40,885 bases of DNA from Scenedesmus sp. ARA3. Taxonomy: Eukaryota > Chlorophyta > Chlorophyceae > Sphaeropleales > Scenedesmaceae. The stretch covers positions 137,001-177,885 of the forward strand of contig RWJK01001419.1 in assembly GCA_004335835.1 (NCBI GenBank). Direction: 5' to 3'. A model generated the notes under the pieces. It saw only the letters and a list, made by a program, of their open reading frames with translations. It did no database searches and was not told the DNA's origin. The first letter of the stretch is position 1. Every line of letters starts with the position of its first letter. Shown piece by piece: positions 31,701-40,885 of this stretch. Both the position numbers and the translations under genes were made by a program.

Positions 31701-34700
31701 ATGTAAGACTACTTGCTGTACAGCGAGGCGCCCAACGCACTGCTGCTGCTGCTGCTGCCCAGCCTCACCTGCACCACCTAATGACCGCTGCTTGCCCGCA
31801 ATGACCCTGGAGTCATCCTCACGCGTGCGGTTACTGCTGCCGTACAGCTGCTGCTCCATGCGGGCATGCGCCACGGTCTGCAGGACACACCAATCGGATA
31901 TGTCAGCAGTTGCACCCCTGATGGGAGCAAGTTTGAGGGATCAAACATGATTGATGAATTTGCGACTGGCTCAACCCTGCACTCGTAACAGCAAGATTGC
32001 GTCCCATGCACACCCAATTTTCAGCGCCGCCCATCAGTTGCTCCAATCCCGCACACCCTGCCTGCATGCCATGAACACAGCCCCTACCTGAGAACGCGCA
32101 GGCAGCAGCAGGCCCCCTCACGCACCTGCTCCATCTGGAAGCGCGCCTCTATGTGCAGCAGGTTGCTCTTGGCGCGCGGGTCCAGCAGGAAGGGGTAGCT
32201 GCAGAAGCTGAAGGGGCCGTCGCCGCCGTGCCGCCTGCTGGGCTGGTCCTGCGTCTGCCGCCACGCTGTGTAGTGGTCCTGCACGTCCATCTTCTCGCTG
32301 CAGTAGGAGGTGCAGCAACACGGTGCAGCGCAATGCAGCATAACCCATGAAGAAGGTGAGACTCTATAAGCCAATGGATTGGGTGCTTTAAAGGAGCAAG
32401 GAATGCCAATACACCACTTTCCAAAAGATGTGACACAGCTACTAGTTGGTGACAGCATTGCCCCGGACTTTGACAGCTGCTTTACACAAAACAAAACCAG
32501 TTACAAAGGCTCCGGCACTCGTCATCCATGCAGCACATACAAGACTGTTGTGGTTGAGCATCAGCCGCAAGGGCCCTGATCAACAAGCTGCCCACCTGAT
32601 GAGCTGGTTGTAGAAGCCATCAGGCGGCAGCTTGCGCCCGACCTGGTTGGCCTCCTCAACCTTGGCCAACACCTGGCAGACGCAGACACAGCAACAGCAG
32701 CAGCAGCAGCAGCAGGAGGATAGACAAACGCATGTGAAGAGGTTCAATCACTTTCAGCACAACAAAGGCTGCGTGGCGCCAGAAGCAAGACACTTGTGCT
32801 GCATGATCTGGATTGGGTTCTCACACCAGTGGCACGCCGACAGGCCGACAGGCAGGCACTTGAACAGACAGCCGAAAATGACACAGAGGCCCAGCAGGCG
32901 CGGTGAGCCGCCAGGTGCTGCCGCACCTTGATGGCGTTCATGACGCCGATGGTGAGCTTCTTTGTGGCCATGAGCTCCTTGGTGAGGTAGGCCTGCATGG
33001 GCGCCACCACCCGCCGCTCCAGCAGCTCGGCAGGGTAGTCGCTCCACCACTTGACCAACAGCTGCGGCGCATAAGGGCAGCAGCAGGAGCAGCAGCAGCA
33101 AGCAGCGAGCGCTTAGCAACCAACCCTAGCAAAAGCACAGAGAATTCTCTGTGCTGGTACCTCTGTTGTCAACATAGACAGCACGGCCTAGGAAGTCTCC
33201 AGAAACCCAAGCACCTGCTCCGTAATAAACCTTCCCAGCATACACCAATTTGCTGCCGACTAAGTTTGTCCAGGTGCCAGTGCTTCCCTGCTGCTTTTGC
33301 GTTCTGCAGCTGGCTGGCAATACACCACGTTGATGTGTGTTCAGCTGAGCGTGGGCCTGACTAGGCAGGCGACTCACATGCCGCGTCGCCTTGTGTGCTG
33401 ACAGGATGATGGAGCATAGCCGCGGCAGCAGTGCCTTGGCAAAGTGGTGCTCCCCAAGCAGAGGGTTCTGAGCTGCAGCCAGCAGCACCTGCAGCAACGA
33501 GCATGAAAGCACCACTCTCTTCATGCGATGCACAACACCAAGGCACTTCCCAGACAAGCAAGGCGCATGCAATGCACGCAACTGCATTCCAACAAAACAA
33601 CAAACAATGCACGGAGATGAAGCTGCACGTTTGTTCTCGCCTGCCCGCAGTTGCTGCGGCATGCTGCAGCCAACAACCAGCGCGCCGATGCTGCCGGACA
33701 CTCCTCCCACCTGCGCCCGCTCCGGCATGTGCAGCAGCTTGCTGTGGCTGTTGAGGTCCTCCAGCAGGTGCACCGCCGACTTGTACATGCTCTGCATCAT
33801 GCTGAACTTGTGCAGGTCTGCAATGGCTGTGCTGAGCGCTGGGTCAGGGTCCTCCTTGCCGTCGCCGCTGCTGCTGCCTGCAGCTACTGCGCGCTCGACT
33901 CTGCACACAAGCAGATGCAGCGCAGCAAGCAAGGGCAGCAAGCAGCAGGTGAGCCCTAAACCAGGGCAGGCAGCAATGCAAACAGCATGCACCGTCTGCT
34001 GTCATTGCCATCAAAAGCCCTCACACCATATAGTACACAAAACATTGTAGCCCACACTATACATAGGGATGTGCGCAGCAGCAGCCACTCACTCCTCTGC
34101 GCTGAACAGCTGCAGTATGCTCTGCTGCGTCTTCTCCAGCAGCTCCACGTCCAGCCCCACGCGGTCCGGGTAGCCAAACGCGGCGCTGATGGCTGCCGCG
34201 CTGCCAAACACCATTTCCACGCCCGCGCTGACCATCTTCAAGCTGCTGGCCAGCGCCATCTTGTCGCTGCCCTGCTGGATCTTGCGCGAGGCGCGCGCCA
34301 CAGCCTGCTGCAGCCTGCGCAGGCAGAAGCAAGCACCCGGGGGGAGGGGAGGAGCAGGGGTGACTTTGGTGACGGCGGTGACAATGCTGTGCCTCCAGCT
34401 TTGCAGGACTCCGTGGCTGGTGTTCATCACCAAAGCAATAGGCTTGCGCAAGTAGGTCAAAGTGACGAGGCAATCCACATCATGCACCAAAAGGTGGGCA
34501 TGGCACTGCACAGCACACATGTAGGTCATGAACAGTGAGCCAGATGAGCGCCGCTGGCAGCCATTGCTGCTCGTGAATGCGACACTCACTTTTCCAACAG
34601 ATTGATACTGTACACCTCCGGGATCTCATCATGGCCCCGCGTGAGGAAGATGCTGCTGTTGCCACCAGCCATGAGTTGGTGCACCACGGGCGCCCTGCTG

Positions 34701-37700
34701 CGAGGCTGCTGCTGCACGGCGGCGGCAGCAGCAGCAGAAGATGATGCCTTGCTGCTGCTGCTGCCGCCGCTGCCCGTGCTGTGCCGCGAGCTGATGCTGC
34801 CACTGCCAGAAAGTAGCCGTGGCGGCGGCTGCGGCCCGACTGCTGCTGCTGCTGCTGCTGCTGTTGTGGCTCTACTGCCTGCAGGTGGCTGCGCTGCTGG
34901 TGCTGCTGCCAGCGCCGCTTGCCGCGCCTGCTCCTGCTGCTCCTGCCCCTCCATCACCGGCTGCAGGTTGGAGCCGCTACTACGCTGCTGCCGCTCTCGC
35001 TGCCGCTCTCTGTCACGCTTTGACGGCTGGAACGGCAGGTGCAGCTTGATGGGGATGGGCACGGTGCGGTCCGGGCTCATGCGGTGCAAGCTGCCAGGCA
35101 CCTGCCCAAACTTGCAGCTGCCGCAGCCATACACGACGCCGTCCCTGCACAGCACACGCAACAGATTACAGCAGCAGTCATGCGTCAGGCGCTTGCAGCC
35201 ACAAGCATACGCTACTAAGCAAAACCAGAAACGTCCTGCTCACATGTAACTACCCGCTCTCTGTTACAGTCGCCTGCTAGGCACACAGATGCCCAAACAT
35301 CTGGCGCACCTGCGCAGGAACAGCGAGTGGTGCAGCCCTGCTGCTACCCGCTCAATGTCCTTGCCCATGAGAGCCTTGATGCGCGTGGGCACTGCCTTAT
35401 CCTCATAGGTGCCGTGCCCAAGCGCGCCGCACTGCCCGTGGCCCCAGGAGTAGCACGCGTCGTCCGTGACAGCCAGCGTGTGCGCAGCGCCGGCTGCAAT
35501 GCAGCGCACGCCCTTGAGCGGCACACGCTTGGGAGCCAGCACGCACGGCTCCTCCACGCTGCACGCGCTGCTGGTGCTGCTGGGGGAGCCTGCATAGTCA
35601 ACGAGGGTTCATGTGCAGGAGAGGATGAGGCAATTGCTGCCAGCACTTGCTATGTGTGACCAGTATGAGATACAGCTTGCATGCATGCAGGTACAGCAAC
35701 GGGGCTGGTGCAATCACAGCCACTGCAGCTTGTCCTGCCGCATGCCTGCTGCGGGCCCACTGCTGCCGCTGCGGCGCACCCGTGTCGCTGGCGTAGTGCT
35801 CAAACTGCGCGGACTCCGGCGCGCTGAAGAGCCATTCTGTGGCCACTTCCACGCCCACGTTGCCTGTCTCCGTCAGCGCCACCTCAGCCTTGTGCTTGGG
35901 GATGCCCATCTCCAGCATGGCCATCAGGTACATCTGGTTCACGCGCTTCTTCCTGCACGCATCATCATGAGCAGCACACACAGTGCAGCAGATGAGGTTA
36001 TGCACGGTCAGTGAGGTGTTGTTTGCAGAACCGCGGCTCGCTGCCTGCGGGTCAGGGGCCAGAATAAAAGCTGACAAAGCTGCTCACGCGCCGCACTGTT
36101 GGCAGCGCGATGCTAAGACTGCTGCTGCATCAATGTGGGATGCACTAGATGCAAGGGTCTGCGGACTCCGCCGCCTTCAGCTCAACACTACATACCGACA
36201 TGTGCAGCTACCAGGCGATGCGAGGCATCTGACGGGCACCAGTGCGGCGGAATTGCTGAAGCTGCACGCTGCTGCTCACGACTCACTTCCTGTGCACCCG
36301 CATGCTGAGCGGGTCGCCATCCCGCACCAGCCCCAGCTGCCCGAAGTGGTTGCTGCCCCAGATGAACATGTGCCCGCTGCTGGTCAGCGCTGAGCTGTGC
36401 GCGTCGCCGGCTGCCAGCTGCACCACTGGCAGCGCCCACAGCGCATCTACCAGCGTAGGGGAGTGCCTGCGCAGCACAGGATCAAGAGCATACCGGCACA
36501 TGTCAGAGCAGGAGGGCTAATGGCAACTGCTCATCAGCAATTGGTGTCCGGCTGTGTGTCAGTTGGCGCATGCCTGCACGCGCCGACGGCTTGCAGGTAA
36601 CTTGGCACCTCCAAGCTGCTGCATGCAGCGCCACCAGCAGCCAGCTGGGTGCCCACCTGTCTCTCCTGTCTGAGAGCCCTAGCTGCCCCGCGCTGTTGTG
36701 GCCCCAGGCAAACACCTGCGACTGCGCTGTCACACAGATGGTGTGGAAGCGCCCACAGGTCACCTGCAGCAACCCAACAAAGCACAGTCAGTTCCTGCAA
36801 GTTGCATACAAGCTTCCGCAACACCTGCTTTCTCATTCTGTTCTGTTCACCTTTACGCAGACGCGACACGAGAACAAGGTGGCTTCGAACAGCACCAGCA
36901 ATACAAGCAGCGCCTCACCTGTGTGACCATGACGTCATGCAGCATCTTGATGGCGCATGGCCGGCTGCACACATCTGGCGCGTGGTCCCCATGGCCCAGC
37001 TGACCATATTCGTTAGAGCCCCAGGCGATGACGTCTTTGGTAGTGATGCACACTGTGTGCTCCAAGCCGCATGCCACACTCCTGCAAGGCATGTTGCAGG
37101 TACAAAGGTGAAGAGCCCTTATTTCAAGAAGCCAGGCGGACCTGGTTCTGACTTCATCGGCTTGTTGGCAGGTGTACAGTATGCTTGCACCACTTACTGC
37201 TGCTGCTCACCGCACCAAAAGCAAAGACTCTGCTAGCAGAACACTGCGTGCGAGCCTCCATTTCAGTGTTGCTTAAGGAGCCATACAACAGCATCCACTT
37301 GCTGCCACATCCAGCTTCAACTGCCACAGCACGCTGCTCACTTGACATCCAGGTCTGACAGCGTCTGCACCGGCACGGGCGTGTCTACCACTCCTGGGCT
37401 CTTGTCCCCCAGCCCAAGCTGCCCTCGCTGGTTGGCGCCCCATGTGTACAGCTGCCCCTCACAGCTCAGCCCCGATGAGTGGCTCTCACTGATGGCAATA
37501 GCAGCCCAGCGCCCGACAACCTGCAAGCATTGCGGCAGTGCACGCAGGTGGGTGCGCAGCAAAGGCAGGGGCGGCAGAATAGGGCAAGGCCCGCTTGCAA
37601 TGCTGGGATGTACCGTACTAATGCCACAGTCGCGTTGCTGCTGCACTGCTGACTGTAACGCTTGGTTGACCTTGCTGACCAGGTCAAGTCAACGTGAAGG

Positions 37701-38322
37701 TAATAGGAAGAGCTGTTAGGCAGGTGGCACAGCTACTGCAGCTGCTGCACAAGCCTGCTGCAGCATTGCACCTACCTGTATAGGCTGTGGGTGCAGGATT
37801 GCTGCTGTTCCTGGCACACCAAGCTGACCCTTGGCATTGTCACCTGTTGCAGAATCAACAAAAAAGTTTGGTGTGGTTGTTTTAACAGATGAACACGTGT
37901 CACTTTGTACACTGCTGATACACATGTGCTGTCACAGTGAATTGAACGTGGTGCCAGCTGACCCATATGGTGCTTACCGCAAACCCAGGCATTTTCCTGC
38001 ACCTCTGTGGTTAGCAGTGGTGTGTTTGGCGACACAGCGTACTCAGTCTCATGCTCCTGCAAGCAGAAGGCCCGAGCAACAGCACTGCATGTCAAGTGCA
38101 GCACTACATCCACAGTACTCCCAGAGTTCATATGCTGACTTGCAAGCAGTCGTGAAAATCTGCCTTAGCTCTTCTACTGTGCTCCTGCTGCAGTGTGAAG
38201 GGTGCTGCAGGGCTCTTGTTCATGCAGCTTACCCCTTGCTGCTCTGCTGAAGCAGGCCGGGTTTTCACTGCACGCGGCTTGCTGGGCAGAGCATGCGGGT
38301 CTGCTGCTTCTGCTGGGTCCAT
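28741..38322 (-). CDS. HERC-type E3 ubiquitin ligase (RCC1-UBA-HECT)
   Basis: A HECT E3 takes ubiquitin onto a catalytic Cys and passes it to a substrate. Minus-strand exon starts/ends: 38322/38233, 38056/37978, 37843/37776, 37520/37342, 37081/36919, 36763/36657, 36466/36287, 35952/35780, 35589/35310, 35144/34590, 34314/34093, 33900/33711, 33488/33378, 33061/32927, 32672/32596, 32297/32126, 31877/31769, 31541/31376, 31238/31020, 30802/30647, 30364/30139, 29925/29777, 29576/29375, 29186/29119 and 28927/28741. Phases close at about 1420 aa. RCC1 blades ([60 protein letters not shown]) come first, then a UBA-like segment ([19 protein letters not shown], about 292-310), then further RCC1 blades ([12 protein letters not shown]). 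A low-complexity linker and a helical region follow, then HECT ([20 protein letters not shown] to the end). The catalytic Cys is in [12 protein letters not shown], about residue 1388. The ATG at 38322 is the first after an in-frame stop. The middle resembles HERC3/HERC4. Confidence 0.94.
32690..32716 (-). repeat. Sense (CTG)n tract before a HERC exon
   Basis: Plus-strand CAG repeats read as (CTG)n in the HERC transcript, about 20 bases upstream of the exon starting at 32672. A similar, less pure run lies before the exon starting at 33061. Confidence 0.75.
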
Positions 38323-38806
38323 TAGAGCTTCAGCTATTGATTGCAAGCGAGCTCCAGCGCTCCAGCACAGTCAGGAGCAGAACGTCCATCAGGCGAACAG
38401 AAGGGGCATGCCCAGGGCTCTGCAAGTCGTTTGTGGGAACCGTAACAGTTACGACGTCAGCCTCAGCGCGTGTTGAAAGCGCTGAATGGCAGCTTGGCGT
38501 TCTCTCAGTGCGTGGGGTGCAGTTGGGGGTTGGGCCCAAGTGGGTGAGCAAGCACACTCCGTGAAAAGAGAAACAGGTGCCAATGAAGCATATTTGAGGA
38601 CGCTGTAACACCAGGAGCCCAGGCTCATGGTGCCGGTGGTTCAGTAGCCAAGGTACTACCTGTCAGTTGTGTTTTGGTTCTTTGAGCTGTCGCTGATCAT
38701 CGGACAGCCCGCACTTTTCGAATATCTGTGGTTGATCAGTTCGTGTGGATCGCTTGTTGCAGTTCCGCTGTCTTCTCGAGCATCCGACTCTGCAGACAGC
38801 AGCGAC
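38323..38806. promoter_or_regulatory. Divergent promoter region, HERC / LSM14
   Basis: 484 bases separate the start codons of two head-to-head genes, so both promoters and both 5' UTRs must share this interval. No clear TATA box was found. A minus-strand frame here (38611-38330) ends in a stop out of phase with HERC and is probably not coding. Confidence 0.55.
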
Positions 38807-40885
38807 ATGGCGGATCAGGGCGACGCGGGAATACCGTTCATCGGGTCCCAAATTAGTCTTATTAGCAAGAGCGGCATCCGCTATGAGGGCGTGCTGCACA
38901 CAATCAACATGGAGGAGTCCTCCATCGCGCTGCAGAGCGGTGTGTAGCCCTGCCTTGTCCCCTGGTCAGCTGATCCAATCGTCGGGACGGTTTCTGAGGC
39001 AAGCTTTGTGCCCCTGCAGTGAGATCCTTCGGAACTGAGGGCAGGCGGGCAGACGGCCCTCAGGTGCCCCCCTCAAACGAAACATATGAGTTCATCATCT
39101 TCAGAGGTGCGCCTGGGATGAAGGATGTAGATGTCACGGCCTGAGCAGGCGCTGGCAGCCCGTAACTGCTTTCTCTGCTGCTGCTTTGCACTGCTACTGC
39201 TGCTGCTGCTCTGCATCATCTGACGCCATCGTCACTGCTGCCTGCGCTGTTCAACACAGGGGAGGACATTCAGGATCTCACAGTTATGAGCCAGCCAACG
39301 CCGCAGCAGCAGCCAAAGTCCAGCGTGCCGGACGATCCAGCGATCATATCCGCGGTACGTGCATCAGCTGCGCAACCGCCTGCTGCTCCTGCTCTAGCGT
39401 CACACCGCAGCAGATCACTCACATGGGCCTCTGCTCTGCTGTTTGCAGGGAGCGTCCACTACCACAGGCCTGTACGGCTCTAACTATGGCGCACCAGCAG
39501 CAGCACCACCCCCGGTGTACGGAGGGGTGAGTCACAAAGGGCGCGGCACTCAGCACTGATCTGGCGTGCAGCGCAGCAGCAGATGAGGCACTTGCTCATA
39601 GACTGGACGCCACCGGATTCTGCTGCAGCCGATCGCTGCAGGCAGTCTCTTGGCAGGCTCTCTGCGGCTACTCACTCAGCAGTAGCATCAGCATGGAAAC
39701 ATCATTGGCTGTGCTCAAACGCTAATGACAGCAGCGCGTTGCAGCAGTGTCAGCGGCCGAAGCAGAGTAGCAGAGGGTATCGCTTGTAATCTCGATCGTG
39801 ATCAGGATGCTCTCCTTCAAGGTGGTCTGGCTCTTGCAGTAATGGCAGCGCAGCTGCGCGTACTGCAAGAAACAGGTCACCTCAAAGGAGTCACGCATCT
39901 GCAGTTTGTTTGTTTTGCCCTAGTTGCACTTGGCGGCAGGCCGAAGGCTCTTTCGGCAGTGGAACCCTGATGTTGTGGCCTCTTGCAATGAGCTGCTGTG
40001 GCACATGCAGCCATCCTTGACCTGCTGTCACCCGCAGGACATGTCTGAATGTCTGCTTGCTATTTTGTTGCTGAACGACATCGCCGTAACTTTCGGCGCT
40101 TATCTGTCACTGCAAGCTGGTCTGTATGGATAGCCTTCTGGCTTGTATGTTTTAACTGCTGCTGCGTCTATTTGTTGCTGTTGTTTGGCGTGTAGGGTGG
40201 CCTGTGGGGCCCCCCTGGTGCCCCTCCTGGCCCACCAGCAGCGCAGCAGCCTCCTCCCTCGCAGTACTCGCCATATGGAGGTGAGGCGGGGCTGGGCGTC
40301 ACACAACAGCCAGCTGACGCTTTGCAGCAGCAGCAGATTGGGGTGATGCACAGCACTACAACTGCTCGCAATGCAGCTGGTTCAGAAGCAGTGATTACAC
40401 GCTGCATCTAGTGGCAGTTCCGGGCAGCAAGACCAACAGCAGGCCAGTAGCAGCGATGCACCATGAGGAGGCATATCAGCAAGCGCAGCTGCAACACCTG
40501 GGCGCGTCGCACAAAGACGTTGCTCACGCATCACGTCTGCCTGCTTGCCCCAGCAAACGCTCCTGTGCCCTCTACCTCTTACTCATACATTCATACCATC
40601 TCTGCGTCTAGTGCTGTCACACCTCAGCCGTCATCTTGCGCAACCTGTTCGTTTGCTGACGCAACCCCTGCCCTGCATACGTCAAATCTCTTGTCTCCTG
40701 CACCCTGTCTCGTGCATCTAGCAGCGCCCTCAGGCATGCATTATAACCGTCAGCATGTGCAATCTGTATGTTTGCTGACGCAACCCCTGCTCTGCATGTG
40801 TCTTTTCCACCCTGTCCCGCTGTCGCCCCAGCAGCGCCCTCAGGCATGCCTGCAGGCCCCTTGGGCGGCGGCAACCTAGCGCCCA
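38807..40885 (+). CDS. LSM14: LSM14/SCD6/DCP5 decapping-associated factor, 5' part
   Basis: LSM14 family proteins (RAP55, yeast Scd6, plant DCP5) bind mRNA and decapping factors and repress translation in P-bodies. Exons are 38807-38939, 39020-39106, 39260-39354, 39449-39526, 40196-40280 and probably 40832 onward; phases agree and the gene runs off the right edge. The LSm domain is clear: [42 protein letters not shown] and [18 protein letters not shown]. Then comes the typical low-complexity Pro/Gly/Gln linker ([28 protein letters not shown]). The FDF and TFG parts lie beyond the window. The start ATG (GACATGGCGG) is directly followed by the domain. The intron before the last exon contains an echo of that exon's start, so the acceptor there is uncertain. 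Confidence 0.92.
40641..40849 (+). repeat. Echo of an LSM14 exon acceptor and start
   Basis: A segment of roughly 90-100 bases is present twice: 40641-40739 and 40760-40849. Shared blocks are TTTGCTGACGCAACCCCTG (40652 and 40771) and the exon start GCAGCGCCCTCAGGCATGC (40721 and 40831), with a 9-base length difference between them. Only the second copy has a strong acceptor (GCCCCAG) and continues as [12 protein letters not shown], typical for this family. The first is preceded by a weaker CATCTAG. Confidence 0.85.

Noticed and set aside
33126..33992. Minus-strand frame reading through two HERC introns
   Set aside because: Conserved HERC exons with matching phases (33900-33711, 33488-33378) show that the rest is intron.
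38330..38611. Possible upstream coding exon of HERC (ends in V-L-E-R-W-S-S-L-A-I-N-S)
   Set aside because: It ends in a stop, is out of phase with the HERC first exon, and has no donor that restores the frame.
1..40885. CRISPR arrays, insertion sequences, prophage or operon-like bacterial features
   Set aside because: Dense spliceosomal introns and algal gene families show nuclear eukaryotic DNA; no transposase, integrase or spaced identical repeats were seen.

Overview
The window looks like nuclear DNA of a green alga (Chlorophyta, probably Chlorophyceae). The genes have many short introns with GT(G/A)AG-type donors and CAG acceptors. GC content is high, CTG/CAG triplet tracts are everywhere, coding bias favours G/C at third positions, and long 3' flanks carry scattered TGTAA, the usual chlorophyte poly(A) signal. 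Several products fit an alga: a mitochondrial-type proton-translocating transhydrogenase (absent from land plants), a hexose-type sugar porter and YebC/TACO1. The species cannot be named from the sequence alone.

Plus strand, left to right: (1) 59-2902, the 3' half of an MFS sugar transporter whose 5' exons lie outside the window; (2) 3743-11819, a complete 18-exon NAD(P) transhydrogenase (about 1098 aa); (3) 13819-16908, a 7-exon YebC/TACO1-family organellar translation factor (about 291 aa), with an assembly gap inside a pentanucleotide repeat in one intron; (4) 17524-20963, a 4-exon probable P-loop sulfotransferase (about 827 aa) with a signal anchor; (5) 22634-23957, a 2-exon secreted Cys-rich glycoprotein (about 329 aa). 

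Minus strand, read right to left: (6) 38322-28741, a 25-exon RCC1-UBA-HECT ubiquitin ligase of HERC type (about 1420 aa, catalytic Cys near residue 1388); (7) 28293-27787, a 2-exon gene for an unrecognised 131-aa protein; (8) 27702-25754, a 4-exon NSRP1-like splicing regulator (about 352 aa). Genes 7 and 8 lie only 84 bases apart on the same strand with no poly(A) signal between them, so they may share a bicistronic mRNA. Finally, head to head with the HERC gene, (9) 38807 to the window end on the plus strand is the 5' part of an LSM14/SCD6/DCP5 mRNA-decapping factor.

The most unusual structure is a set of 'exon-edge echoes'. At least four introns of the transhydrogenase gene, one of the LSM14 gene and one of the transporter contain a second, slightly diverged copy of the neighbouring exon edge together with its splice donor or acceptor. 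The copies are 31-98 bp long where they can be measured well and sit about 80-235 bp from the original. They look like tandem segmental duplications that made or enlarged introns, and they now offer decoy splice sites, one of which could act as a poison exon. A second theme is the polarity of triplet repeats: sense-strand (CTG)n runs sit directly before splice acceptors, while sense-strand (CAG)n occurs mainly in exons as polyglutamine.

All exon models were assembled by eye from splice signals, reading-phase agreement and family similarity. For genes 2-8 every exon phase closes exactly, which is strong internal support, but no transcript evidence was available.
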